Program-made: the position numbers and the translations under genes | Part shown: positions 25,229 through 31,749 of the stretch, piece by piece | Position numbering within the stretch: the first letter of the stretch is position 1 | Layout: every line of letters starts with the position of its first letter | Notes under the pieces: generated by a model | What the model was told of the DNA's origin: nothing | What the model saw: only the letters and a program-made list of their open reading frames with translations | Databases searched by the model: none | Source of the DNA: Actinoplanes aureus | Lineage (GTDB): Bacteria > Actinomycetota > Actinomycetes > Mycobacteriales > Micromonosporaceae | Length of the DNA: 64,000 bases | Assembly (NCBI RefSeq): GCF_015704865.1 | Contig: NZ_JADQTO010000025.1 | Span: 105,376 to 169,375, forward strand | Direction: 5' to 3'

Positions 25229-25239
25229 CCTGTCCTTGC

Positions 25240-25258
25240 TAAGGTAAGGCTTACCTAA
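25240..25258. promoter_or_regulatory. Iron box (IdeR operator-like)
   Basis: TAAGGTAAGGCTTACCTAA matches the IdeR consensus TTAGGTTAGGCTAACCTAA at 16 of 19 positions, and AGGTAAG-G-CTTACCT is an almost perfect inverted repeat. It sits immediately upstream of the minus-strand GNAT gene start at 25228. Confidence 0.85.
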
Positions 25259-25303
25259 ACAAAGGTGTGATCCACAAGCAACCACCGCTTTGTAAGCGCA
25301 GGC

Positions 25304-25852
25304 TTACGGAGCGCTCAGGCGCATGACGAGCGAGAGCGGGTGCAGGGCGTCCCGCCGGACTCCGGCGAACCGCTGCGCCAGCGCGTCCGTCAGCGGGCCG
25401 AGGCGGACGAACCGGAAGTCGTAGATCAGCAGCCGCCCGCCGGGGCGCAGCACCCGGGCGAGTTCCGCGGCGGCCCGCTCCGGCTGGGGCCATTCGTGCG
25501 CGCTCAGCGTGGACACGATCACGTCGGCGCTGTCGTCCGGCCGGGGCAGGGCCGCGACGTCGGCCACCTCGAAGCCGATCGACGGCGAAGCGGCTGAGCG
25601 ACGTGCGATCGCGAGCATCTCCGGGGAGAGGTCCAGCCCGGTGAGCGCGAGATCCGGTCGCCGGGCGGCGAGCCGGTTGAGCAGTTCGCCGGGTCCGGTG
25701 CCGATGTCCAGCACGGTCGCGCCGACCGATGCGGCCGCGGTCACCTCCGAGGTCACCCGGCGGTAGAGGCCGCCGAGCATCCGGCGAGCCCTCCGGTCGT
25801 ACGCCGCACTGGCCCGCCGGTCGAACCGGGGTGCGGCCTGCTGATCCGACAT
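25304..25852 (-). CDS. Class I SAM-dependent methyltransferase
   Basis: A 182-residue Rossmann methyltransferase. Motif I is VLDIGTGPGELLNRL; motif II has the acidic residue in LTGLDLSPEMLAIARR; motif III is FEVADVAALPRPDDSADVIVSTLSAHEW; the post-III region is RVLRPGGRLLIYDF. The substrate is probably a small molecule and is unknown. The start ATG 25852 follows GGAGGAACGATC. It is divergent from the MerR gene, so the palindrome at 25896 may control both. It ends 45 bp before the iron box of the GNAT gene. Confidence 0.85.
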   Translation of the reverse strand: MSDQQAAPRFDRRASAAYDRRARRMLGGLYRRVTSEVTAAASVGATVLDIGTGPGELLNRLAARRPDLALTGLDLSPEMLAIARRSAASPSIGFEVADVAALPRPDDSADVIVSTLSAHEWPQPERAAAELARVLRPGGRLLIYDFRFVRLGPLTDALAQRFAGVRRDALHPLSLVMRLSAP

Positions 25853-25895
25853 GATCGTTCCTCCGTGGGTGTTGACAACGCCCCGGACTCTGCAT

Positions 25896-25913
25896 CTTCA
25901 TGTCGACATGAAG
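25896..25913. promoter_or_regulatory. Perfect 18-bp palindrome overlapping the MerR start codon
   Basis: CTTCATGTCGACATGAAG is perfectly symmetric and includes the MerR start ATG at 25908. A TTGACA element lies at 25872-25877. If that is the -35 box, transcription would begin at or next to the ATG, giving a leaderless mRNA, with the palindrome over the -10 region. It is a likely MerR autoregulatory operator. Confidence 0.55.
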
Positions 25914-26324
25914 TCAAGCTCCGCGACCATGCCGATCGGCGACCTGGCGGCGATGTTCGGGATCGCACCGCACGTGCTGCGTCACTGGGAGGAGATGGGC
26001 CTGCTGGCGCCGGAGCGGACGAGCACCGGCCGGCGCGTCTACGGCCCGGCCGAGGCCACCCGGATCGTGCTGATCCAGATCAGCAAGGAGGGCGGGCTGA
26101 GCCTGGAGCAGACCCGGCAGCTGCTCGCCGACGCCGCCGACCGGGACGCCCGTCGTGAGCTGCTCCGGCGGCACAGCGAGGAGCTGCGGCAGCGCATCGC
26201 CGCTGCCCAGGCCGCCCTGGACGTCGTCGAGCACGCGGCACAGTGCGAAGCCGAGGACGCGCTGGCCTGCCCGCAGCTGCGGGCGAAGGTCACCGGTCGT
26301 CTGCCGCGGGGCCTGTCCGGCTGA
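25908..26324 (+). CDS. MerR-family transcriptional regulator with two C-terminal Cys
   Basis: A 138-residue protein. The N-terminal MerR HTH is MPIGDLAAMFGIAPHVLRHW, then EEMGLLAPERTSTGRRVYG. A dimerisation helix (RRELLRRHSEELRQRIAAAQ) leads to a short C-terminus with AQCEAEDALACPQLR, a C-x8-C pair recalling metal- or oxidant-sensing MerR proteins. The start ATG 25908 has no ribosome site and lies inside an 18-bp palindrome; an in-frame ATG at 25929 is an alternative. It is divergent from the methyltransferase, and its stop abuts the stop of the MmcQ-like gene. Confidence 0.85.
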   Translation: MKSSSATMPIGDLAAMFGIAPHVLRHWEEMGLLAPERTSTGRRVYGPAEATRIVLIQISKEGGLSLEQTRQLLADAADRDARRELLRRHSEELRQRIAAAQAALDVVEHAAQCEAEDALACPQLRAKVTGRLPRGLSG

Positions 26325-26690
26325 TCAGGCGCCGAGCTCGGCCTCGATCTCCTCGGGGGCGCGCATCCGCCAGGCGTCGGTGATCAGCTCGGCCAGCCGG
26401 TCCACCGACACCGCGGGCAGGCGCAGCATGACCAGCGGCAGGCCGTCGTAGCCGGGTGTGGTGAAGAACAGGTCCGGCTCGCCGAGCAGCAGCGCCTGCT
26501 TCTCGGCCTCGTCGCCGACGTAGAGCACGGCGATGTCGACGCGGATCACCCGCGGCTGCCCCGGCAGCCGTTCCGGGTACGACCAGACGAAACCCTTGTT
26601 CGCCACCCGGAAGTCGAAGCCGTCACTGTCGATCTCTGCCACCTGTGGCAGCGCCAGTGCGAGACGGCGTACATCGTCCGCGTCAGCCAT
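26325..26690 (-). CDS. MmcQ/YjbR-family protein
   Basis: A 121-residue protein of the YjbR/CyaY-like fold: DVRRLALALPQVAEIDSDG, then FRVANKGFVWSYPE, LFFTTPGYDGLPLVMLRL, and a final LAELITDAWRMRAP. These are described as DNA-binding-like, but no function is shown. The start is ATG 26690; a GTG six bases upstream is in frame. Its stop is immediately next to the stop of the convergent MerR gene. Confidence 0.85.
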   Translation of the reverse strand: MADADDVRRLALALPQVAEIDSDGFDFRVANKGFVWSYPERLPGQPRVIRVDIAVLYVGDEAEKQALLLGEPDLFFTTPGYDGLPLVMLRLPAVSVDRLAELITDAWRMRAPEEIEAELGA

Positions 26691-26696
26691 GGGCAC

Positions 26697-26865
26697 AGGT
26701 TACGGCCACCACTACCGGTCACAGCATGTGGATGCCCGCTTGCCGTGCGCCGCCCGAGCAACTAATCTCCGATCCAATAAATAGGAAATACAGGCTTGGC
26801 AGAGCAGGTCGGCAAAGCAGCCGGCGCCCCGGAAACCGTAACCCTCCAGTCCTGGCGGTAGAGAC
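26697..26865 (+). other. AT-rich, structured leader region before the TauE-like exporter
   Basis: This gap contains an AT-rich run (CCAATAAATAGGAAATAC, 26773-26790) in otherwise very GC-rich DNA. It is followed by GC-rich segments able to pair (GGTCGGCAAAGCAGCCGGC, 26807-26825) and by AACCCTCCAG at 26842-26851. The last piece recalls a conserved part of SAM-I/SAM-IV riboswitches, but the remaining core is not recognisable. It is a candidate regulatory leader only. Confidence 0.3.
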
Positions 26866-27816
26866 ATGCGAAAACTCCTCCTCCTCGCCCTCGTCGGTCT
26901 CGGCGCCCAACTCGTCGACGGCAGCCTCGGCATGGCCTACGGCGTGACCTCGACCACCCTGCTGCTCGCGATCGGCACGAACCCCGCGGCCGCCTCGGCC
27001 ACCGTGCACCTGGCCGAGATCGGCACCACGCTGGTCTCCGGGCTCTCGCACTGGCGCTTCGGCAACGTCGACTGGAAAGTCGTCCTGAAGATCGGTGTCC
27101 CGGGTGCCGTCGGCGCCTTCGCCGGCGCGACGTTCCTGTCCAGCATCTCGACCGAGACCGCCGCGCCGCTGATGGCGATCATCCTGCTCACCCTCGGCCT
27201 GTACGTCTTCCTCCGCTTCACCTTCCAGGGCCTGCCCAAGGGCCAGCTCGGCAAGCCGCTGCGCAAGCGGTTCCTGGCCCCGCTCGGTGTCGTAGCCGGC
27301 TTCGTCGACTCCACCGGCGGCGGTGGCTGGGGCCCGGTCGGCACCCCGGCGATCCTGGCCAGCGGCCGCCTCGAGCCGCGCAAGACGATCGGCTCGATCG
27401 ACACCAGCGAGTTCCTGGTCGCCATCGCCGCCAGCATCGGTTTCATCATCGGCATCGGCTCGGAGAACATCGACTTCGGCTGGGTCGCCGCCCTGCTCAT
27501 CGGCGGCGTGATCGCCGCACCGATCGCCGCCTGGCTGGTCCGCCACATCCCGCCGCGCGTCCTCGGCGCCGCCGTCGGCGGTGTGATCATCCTGACCAAC
27601 AGCCGCTCGCTGCTGCGCAGCGACTGGATCGACGCCTCCGACGGCGTCCGCTACTCCATCTACGCCGTGATCTACGTGGCCTGGGCGGCCGCCCTCGTGT
27701 ACGCCTTCAGCCAGTACCGCCGCAACCGCGACGAGGAGCAGCAGATCATCGCCGAGGCGGAGGCCGCCGCGGCCGCCGGCGAGACCCCCGACGAGAAGGC
27801 GTCCACCCCGGCCTGA
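26866..27816 (+). CDS. TauE/SafE-type (TSUP) sulfite/organosulfur exporter
   Basis: A 316-residue membrane protein with about eight segments. The TSUP repeats are GLGAQLVDGSLGMAYGVTST and LGVVAGFVDSTGGGGWGPVG, each with the G-x-D/L-G-GG pattern. A C-terminal charged tail (RRNRDEEQQIIAEAEAAAAA) is cytoplasmic. The family moves sulfite, sulfolactate or similar anions; the substrate is inferred. The start is ATG 26866 without a strong ribosome site. The leader upstream is unusual. Confidence 0.87.
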   Translation: MRKLLLLALVGLGAQLVDGSLGMAYGVTSTTLLLAIGTNPAAASATVHLAEIGTTLVSGLSHWRFGNVDWKVVLKIGVPGAVGAFAGATFLSSISTETAAPLMAIILLTLGLYVFLRFTFQGLPKGQLGKPLRKRFLAPLGVVAGFVDSTGGGGWGPVGTPAILASGRLEPRKTIGSIDTSEFLVAIAASIGFIIGIGSENIDFGWVAALLIGGVIAAPIAAWLVRHIPPRVLGAAVGGVIILTNSRSLLRSDWIDASDGVRYSIYAVIYVAWAAALVYAFSQYRRNRDEEQQIIAEAEAAAAAGETPDEKASTPA

Positions 27817-28097
27817 CGGGGTCGAGGTCCGCTTGCCGGTCACTCTCCTTCCTCGGTACGGGTGACCGGCGTCCCGCCGAAGCCGACGCGTGCCCGCTCT
27901 CCCCGCGCGAGCCGTGCTGTCCGTCCCGGCCCCACCGCGGCCGCCGGGAAACACCAGTCCGTCGCGCTGCGGGGGGAACCGGGCGCGGTTTCGTCGTGGT
28001 CGCTTGCCGGCGGAGGGAACTCGGCGGCCGCTACGCTGCTGGCAGAACCGGGCTCGATCGGGTGTCGGCGACGGCGACGGCTCACTACCGTCGGCGC

Positions 28098-28451
28098 ATG
28101 GAAGACGTGACGTACCGCCCCCGGCCTCTGTTGCGCACCCTGCTCGGCGAGGTGCTGCGGCGCCGCCGGCTGGAGCAGGAGCGGACCCTTGCCGAGGTGG
28201 CCCGGGACGCGTGCGTCTCGGTGCAGTACCTGTCCGAGGTCGAGCGCGGCCGCAAGGAGGCCAGCTCGGAGATCGTGGCCGCCGTCTGTGACTCGCTGGG
28301 CATCGGGCTGGCCGACCTGCTGGCCGAGGTGGGGCGCGACCTCACGGTGCATCGCGCCCCGGTTCTGCGGCTGGAGACGGCCCGGCTGCGCCGCGCGGCA
28401 CATGCGCCGCGCGGCTCCCGGTCCGGCGATGTCGTCCTGCTGGCCGCCTGA
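28098..28451 (+). CDS. XRE-family regulator resembling PopR/ClgR of clpP operons
   Basis: A 117-residue protein. The Cro/CI-type HTH is LLGEVLRRRRLEQERTLAEV, then ARDACVSVQYLSEVERGRKE, close to the ClgR/PopR regulators that switch on clpP genes in Streptomyces and Corynebacterium. The C-terminus ends VVLLAA; in those proteins a terminal Ala-Ala makes the regulator itself a ClpP substrate. It faces the clpP pair, its stop directly abutting the clpP stop. This context supports control of the adjacent proteases. The ATG lacks a strong ribosome site. Confidence 0.8.
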   Translation: MEDVTYRPRPLLRTLLGEVLRRRRLEQERTLAEVARDACVSVQYLSEVERGRKEASSEIVAAVCDSLGIGLADLLAEVGRDLTVHRAPVLRLETARLRRAAHAPRGSRSGDVVLLAA

Positions 28452-29066
28452 TCAGGCGGCGTTGAGCCGGTATCCGCGCGGCTCGCGCCGGCTGATGACC
28501 TGATCGGCGAGGCCGTAGGCGACGGCCTCGGGGGCCGTCAGGGTCATCCGGCGGTCGGTGTCCTCCCGGATCTTGGCGATCGAATGACCGGTGTGCTCGG
28601 CCAGGATCTGATCCATCTCGGCCCGGACCTTGGCCACCTCCTTGGCCTCCACGGCCAGGTCCGGCAGCGTGCCGCGGGCCTGGCCGGACGGCTGGTGCAG
28701 GGTGACCTTCGCGTGCCGCAGCACCGACCGCTTGCCCGGGGTGCCGGCCGCCAGGAGCGCCGCGGACGCCGACGCGGCCTGGCCGACGCAGATGGTGGCG
28801 ATGTCGCACCGGACGAAGTGCATGGTGTCGTAGATCGCCGTCAGCGCGCTGAAGGAGCCGCCCGGCGAGTTGATGTACAGCCCGATCTCCTGTTCCCCGG
28901 TCGACTCCAAGTGGATCAGCTGGGCGATCACCACGTTGGCGACCCCGTCGTCGATCTCGGTGCCGAGGAAGATGATCCGGTCCGACAGCAGCCGGGAGTA
29001 GATGTCGAAGGCGCGTTCCCCGCTCGGCGTCTTCTCCACGACGGTCGGGATGGTGTAGTGGCTCAC
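28452..29066 (-). CDS. clpP: ClpP-like protease subunit, catalytic Asp position replaced
   Basis: A 204-residue ClpP subunit. The N-terminal region SRLLSDRIIFLGTEIDD and GLYINSPGGS are standard. The nucleophile Ser is in VGQAASASAALLAAG and the His is in VTLHQPSG. The third triad position, Asp in the usual D-x-x-RDR-F pattern, aligns with Arg in DTDRRMTLTAPEAVAYGL. It could be a structurally required but weakly active partner subunit. It starts at GTG 29066, overlapping the upstream clpP by 4 bases, so the two form one operon and probably a mixed tetradecamer. Confidence 0.92.
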   Translation of the reverse strand: MSHYTIPTVVEKTPSGERAFDIYSRLLSDRIIFLGTEIDDGVANVVIAQLIHLESTGEQEIGLYINSPGGSFSALTAIYDTMHFVRCDIATICVGQAASASAALLAAGTPGKRSVLRHAKVTLHQPSGQARGTLPDLAVEAKEVAKVRAEMDQILAEHTGHSIAKIREDTDRRMTLTAPEAVAYGLADQVISRREPRGYRLNAA

Positions 29067-29689
29067 GCGCTCAGTCCCATCGGCTGGCGGGCCATCTCGG
29101 GGCGTACGTCGTCGACGCTGTCGAGGACCCGGTCGATGAGGCCGTACTCGAGCGCCTCCTCGGCGGTGAACCAGCGATCACGCCGACTGTCGCGTTCGAC
29201 CGTGTCGATCGGCTGCCCGGTGTGCTCGGCGGTCAGGCGCAACAGCGTCCGGCCGAGCCGCTCCAGCTGGTTGGCATAGATTTCCACGTCCGCCGCGGTG
29301 CCGCCGAATCCGGCCGAGCCCTGGTGCATCAGGATCTGGGCGTGCGGCAGCGCATACCGCTTGCCGGGGGTGCCGGCGGTGAGCAGGAACTGCCCCATGC
29401 TCCCGGCGAGCCCGAGTGCCAGCGTGCTGACGTCGTTGGGGATCAGCCGCATGGTGTCGTAGATCGCCAGCCCGGCGGTAACCGAACCGCCCGGCGAGTT
29501 GATGTACAGGTTGATGGTGCTCAGCGGGTCCTCCGCGGACAACAGCAGCAGCTGCCCGCAGATCCGGTTGGCGATCGGGTCGTCGACCTCGGCCCCGAGC
29601 ACGATGATGCGTTGGTGCAGAAGCTGGACGGACAGCTGGTCGTCAACGGACCCGGTCCCGCCCGGCGTCGCGGCAGTGAATGGATGCAT
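29063..29689 (-). CDS. clpP: ClpP protease subunit, complete triad
   Basis: A 208-residue ClpP subunit. The catalytic Ser is in LAGSMGQFLLTAG, the His in ILMHQGSAGFGG, and the Asp in RDSRRDRWFTAEEALEYGL. The loop LLHQRIIVLGAEVDDPIAN and INSPGGSVTAG are present. The start is ATG 29689 after GGAGGAG; the open frame extends further but the N-terminal addition is unlike ClpP. It would form a mixed barrel with its overlapping partner and an AAA+ unfoldase (ClpC or ClpX) encoded elsewhere. It resembles the PopR-controlled clpP3-clpP4 pair of Streptomyces by context. Confidence 0.93.
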   Translation of the reverse strand: MHPFTAATPGGTGSVDDQLSVQLLHQRIIVLGAEVDDPIANRICGQLLLLSAEDPLSTINLYINSPGGSVTAGLAIYDTMRLIPNDVSTLALGLAGSMGQFLLTAGTPGKRYALPHAQILMHQGSAGFGGTAADVEIYANQLERLGRTLLRLTAEHTGQPIDTVERDSRRDRWFTAEEALEYGLIDRVLDSVDDVRPEMARQPMGLSA

Positions 29690-29816
29690 GGGTTTCTCCT
29701 CCGGCTCGGCCTGCGTGCCGCCTCCACCTTCAAGGCGATGGCGCCCGCCGGCCAAGCCGATCTGCGGTCAGCAGATGAGGCGGAACCGAGTCTTCATTGA
29801 TCGGGTCAGCCGTTGA

Positions 29817-30674
29817 TCAATCTCCGCGAGTTGTGACCGCAGTTCCGTCCGTTGCGAGGAGTTGTGCCGTGCGTTCCATGCAGCGTTTCCGGGCGGGAGA
29901 CAAGTCGTAGGGCATCTTGGTGACTGCTTCGAAGGCGCTCATCTGAGTGTCCTTCTCCTCTGCCAGGTCGGCGTCGTAGATCTCGAAGAGCTTCTCCTCG
30001 GCCGCGTCCAGCCCGGCTGTCTCGACGGCACGCTCCAGGGCCATCTGGTGGGCGCATCGCTGTACGGCGAGTTCTTCCACGCGCGGGTCCTCGGGCTCCA
30101 CGCTGTCGTCCAGGGCTGCCTCGGCCGCGTCCAGACGGTCCTGCTCCGCCCGCAGGTCAGGGTGGGTGGCCAGCACGATGAACACGCTGGCCTGGATCGC
30201 GGCGCCCAGCGGGCCGAAGACGCGTTCGGTGACCAGCAGCGCGTCCAGGTCGGCGGGGCGCAGTGTGCCCGGGGGCAGGTGGCCGAGCCGGTCCGTGACC
30301 AGTTCGGAGAGCAGTCCCAGCGGGCTGCCCACCGCTTGGAGACGCTGGACGGCCGCGCGTTGACGTTTGATTTCGGCCTCCTGAGCGGCCAGGGTCTCCT
30401 CCAGCCGGCCCAGCACCTCCCCGATGTCCCGGGTCTCCTCGAAGGCGGCCCGCACGTCGTCAAGGCTGATGCCGGCCTCCGCCATCTTGCGGATCCACAG
30501 CAGGCGGATCATGTCGTCGTAGCCATAGCGACGGCGACCGTCCACGCCCCGCTCGGGCTCCGGCAGCAGACCGATCTGGTGGTAGTGGCGAATAGCGCGC
30601 GGCGTGGTCCCAGCGAAGACGGCAGCATCACCGATCTTGACTTGCCGGGGAGGCATGGCGAAGGAGTACGTCAC
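29817..30674 (-). CDS. MerR-family regulator with large C-terminal ligand-type domain
   Basis: A 285-residue protein. The HTH is VKIGDAAVFAGTTPRAIRHY, then HQIGLLPEPERGVDGRRRYG. A long coiled dimerisation helix (LGRLEETLAAQEAEIKRQRA) follows, then a helical C-terminal domain of about 165 residues of unrecognised type, rich in acidic heptads. The start is GTG 30674; ATG 30656 is an in-frame alternative. It lies 79 bp downstream of nrdB on the same strand and could be the last gene of that transcript, though a separate promoter is equally possible. Confidence 0.8.
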   Translation of the reverse strand: MTYSFAMPPRQVKIGDAAVFAGTTPRAIRHYHQIGLLPEPERGVDGRRRYGYDDMIRLLWIRKMAEAGISLDDVRAAFEETRDIGEVLGRLEETLAAQEAEIKRQRAAVQRLQAVGSPLGLLSELVTDRLGHLPPGTLRPADLDALLVTERVFGPLGAAIQASVFIVLATHPDLRAEQDRLDAAEAALDDSVEPEDPRVEELAVQRCAHQMALERAVETAGLDAAEEKLFEIYDADLAEEKDTQMSAFEAVTKMPYDLSPARKRCMERTAQLLATDGTAVTTRGD

Positions 30675-30753
30675 AGACGGAGCCTTTCGTGCTGAGGTGC
30701 CTCGAGGAGACCACGTGCCGCTACGGCAGGTGCAACAACACCACCCCGGAGTA

Positions 30754-31749
30754 CTAGAAGTCGTCGTCGAAGCTTACGTTTCCGGAAACCCCGACCTGGT
30801 ACGCCGAAACGCGCCGCTCGAAGAAGTTCGACAACTCCTGGACGTCCTGCAGTTCCATGAAGGCGAACGGATTCTTACTGCCGTAGACCGGCTCGATACC
30901 GAGCGCCGCGAGTCGGCGGTCGGCGACGTGCTGGAGGTATTCCCGCATGTCGCCGGGGGACATTCCGCTCACCCCCTGTTCGAGCAGGTCGGCGGCGAAC
31001 TGCACCTCGCATTCGACCGCCTCGGTGAGCATGTCGCGCACCTGCTGCCGCATCGAGTCGTCGAACAGGTCCGGTTCTTCCTGCCGGACGGTGTCGACGA
31101 CGTCGAAGGCGAACGCCATGTGCATGCTCTCGTCGCGGAACACCCAGTTGGTGCCGGACGCCAGCCCGTGCAGCAGCCCGCGCGAACGCAGGAAGTACAC
31201 GTAGGCGAAGGCGCCGTAGAAGAACAGGCCTTCGATGCAGGCGGCGAAGCAGATCAGGTTGAGCAGGAACGCCCGGCGGTCGTCCTTGGTCCGCAGTTCA
31301 CGCAATTCGAAGACCGAGTCGATCCACCGGAAGCAGAACTCGGCCTTGCGGGCGATCGACGGAATGTTGTCCACCGCGGCGAACGCGGCCGCGCGCTCGT
31401 CGAGATCGGGCACGTACGTGTCGAGCAGGTTCAGGTAGAACTGGACGTGCACGGCCTCCTCGAACAGCTGCCGGGACAGATAGAGCCGGCCCTCCGGCGA
31501 ATTGACGTGTTGGTACAGGTTGAGCACCAGATTGTTCGCCACGATCGTGTCGCCGGTGGCGAAGAACGCCACCAGCCGGGACACCAGGTGCTGTTCGGCG
31601 GGGGTCAGCCGGGCCAGGTCGGCGAGGTCGGAGTGCAGGTCGACCTCCTCGACGGTCCAGGTGTTCTTGATGGCGTCCTTGAACCGGTCGAAGAAGTGCG
31701 GGTACTTCATCGGCCGCAGGGTCAGGTCCATTCCGGGGTCGAGCAGCAT
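30754..31749 (-). CDS. nrdB: Ribonucleotide reductase class Ia beta subunit
   Basis: A 331-residue di-iron subunit. By alignment to the known pattern, metal ligands are Asp67, Glu98 and His101 (FEEAVHVQFY), with the radical Tyr at 105. The second set is in CIEGLFFYGAF and FRDESMHMAFAF. The tail ends SFDDDF, the type of acidic/aromatic end that docks on the large subunit. The start ATG overlaps the nrdA stop by one base (TAATG), so the two are co-translated. It makes deoxyribonucleotides together with NrdA. Confidence 0.95.
   Translation of the reverse strand: MLLDPGMDLTLRPMKYPHFFDRFKDAIKNTWTVEEVDLHSDLADLARLTPAEQHLVSRLVAFFATGDTIVANNLVLNLYQHVNSPEGRLYLSRQLFEEAVHVQFYLNLLDTYVPDLDERAAAFAAVDNIPSIARKAEFCFRWIDSVFELRELRTKDDRRAFLLNLICFAACIEGLFFYGAFAYVYFLRSRGLLHGLASGTNWVFRDESMHMAFAFDVVDTVRQEEPDLFDDSMRQQVRDMLTEAVECEVQFAADLLEQGVSGMSPGDMREYLQHVADRRLAALGIEPVYGSKNPFAFMELQDVQELSNFFERRVSAYQVGVSGNVSFDDDF

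Noticed and set aside
28000..28014. ClgR-box-like CGCT...GGCG sequence before the PopR-like gene
   Set aside because: The spacing differs by one base from the CGC-N5-GCG type consensus and such GC-rich matches are expected by chance here.
27817..28097. Open frames between the TauE exporter and the PopR-like gene
   Set aside because: No start with ribosome site or protein character on either strand; treated as intergenic.
29796..29821. ATTGATC/GATCAAT inverted repeat downstream of the MerR gene at 29817
   Set aside because: Only 7 bp of AT-rich stem with a 12-base loop; too weak to call a terminator or operator.
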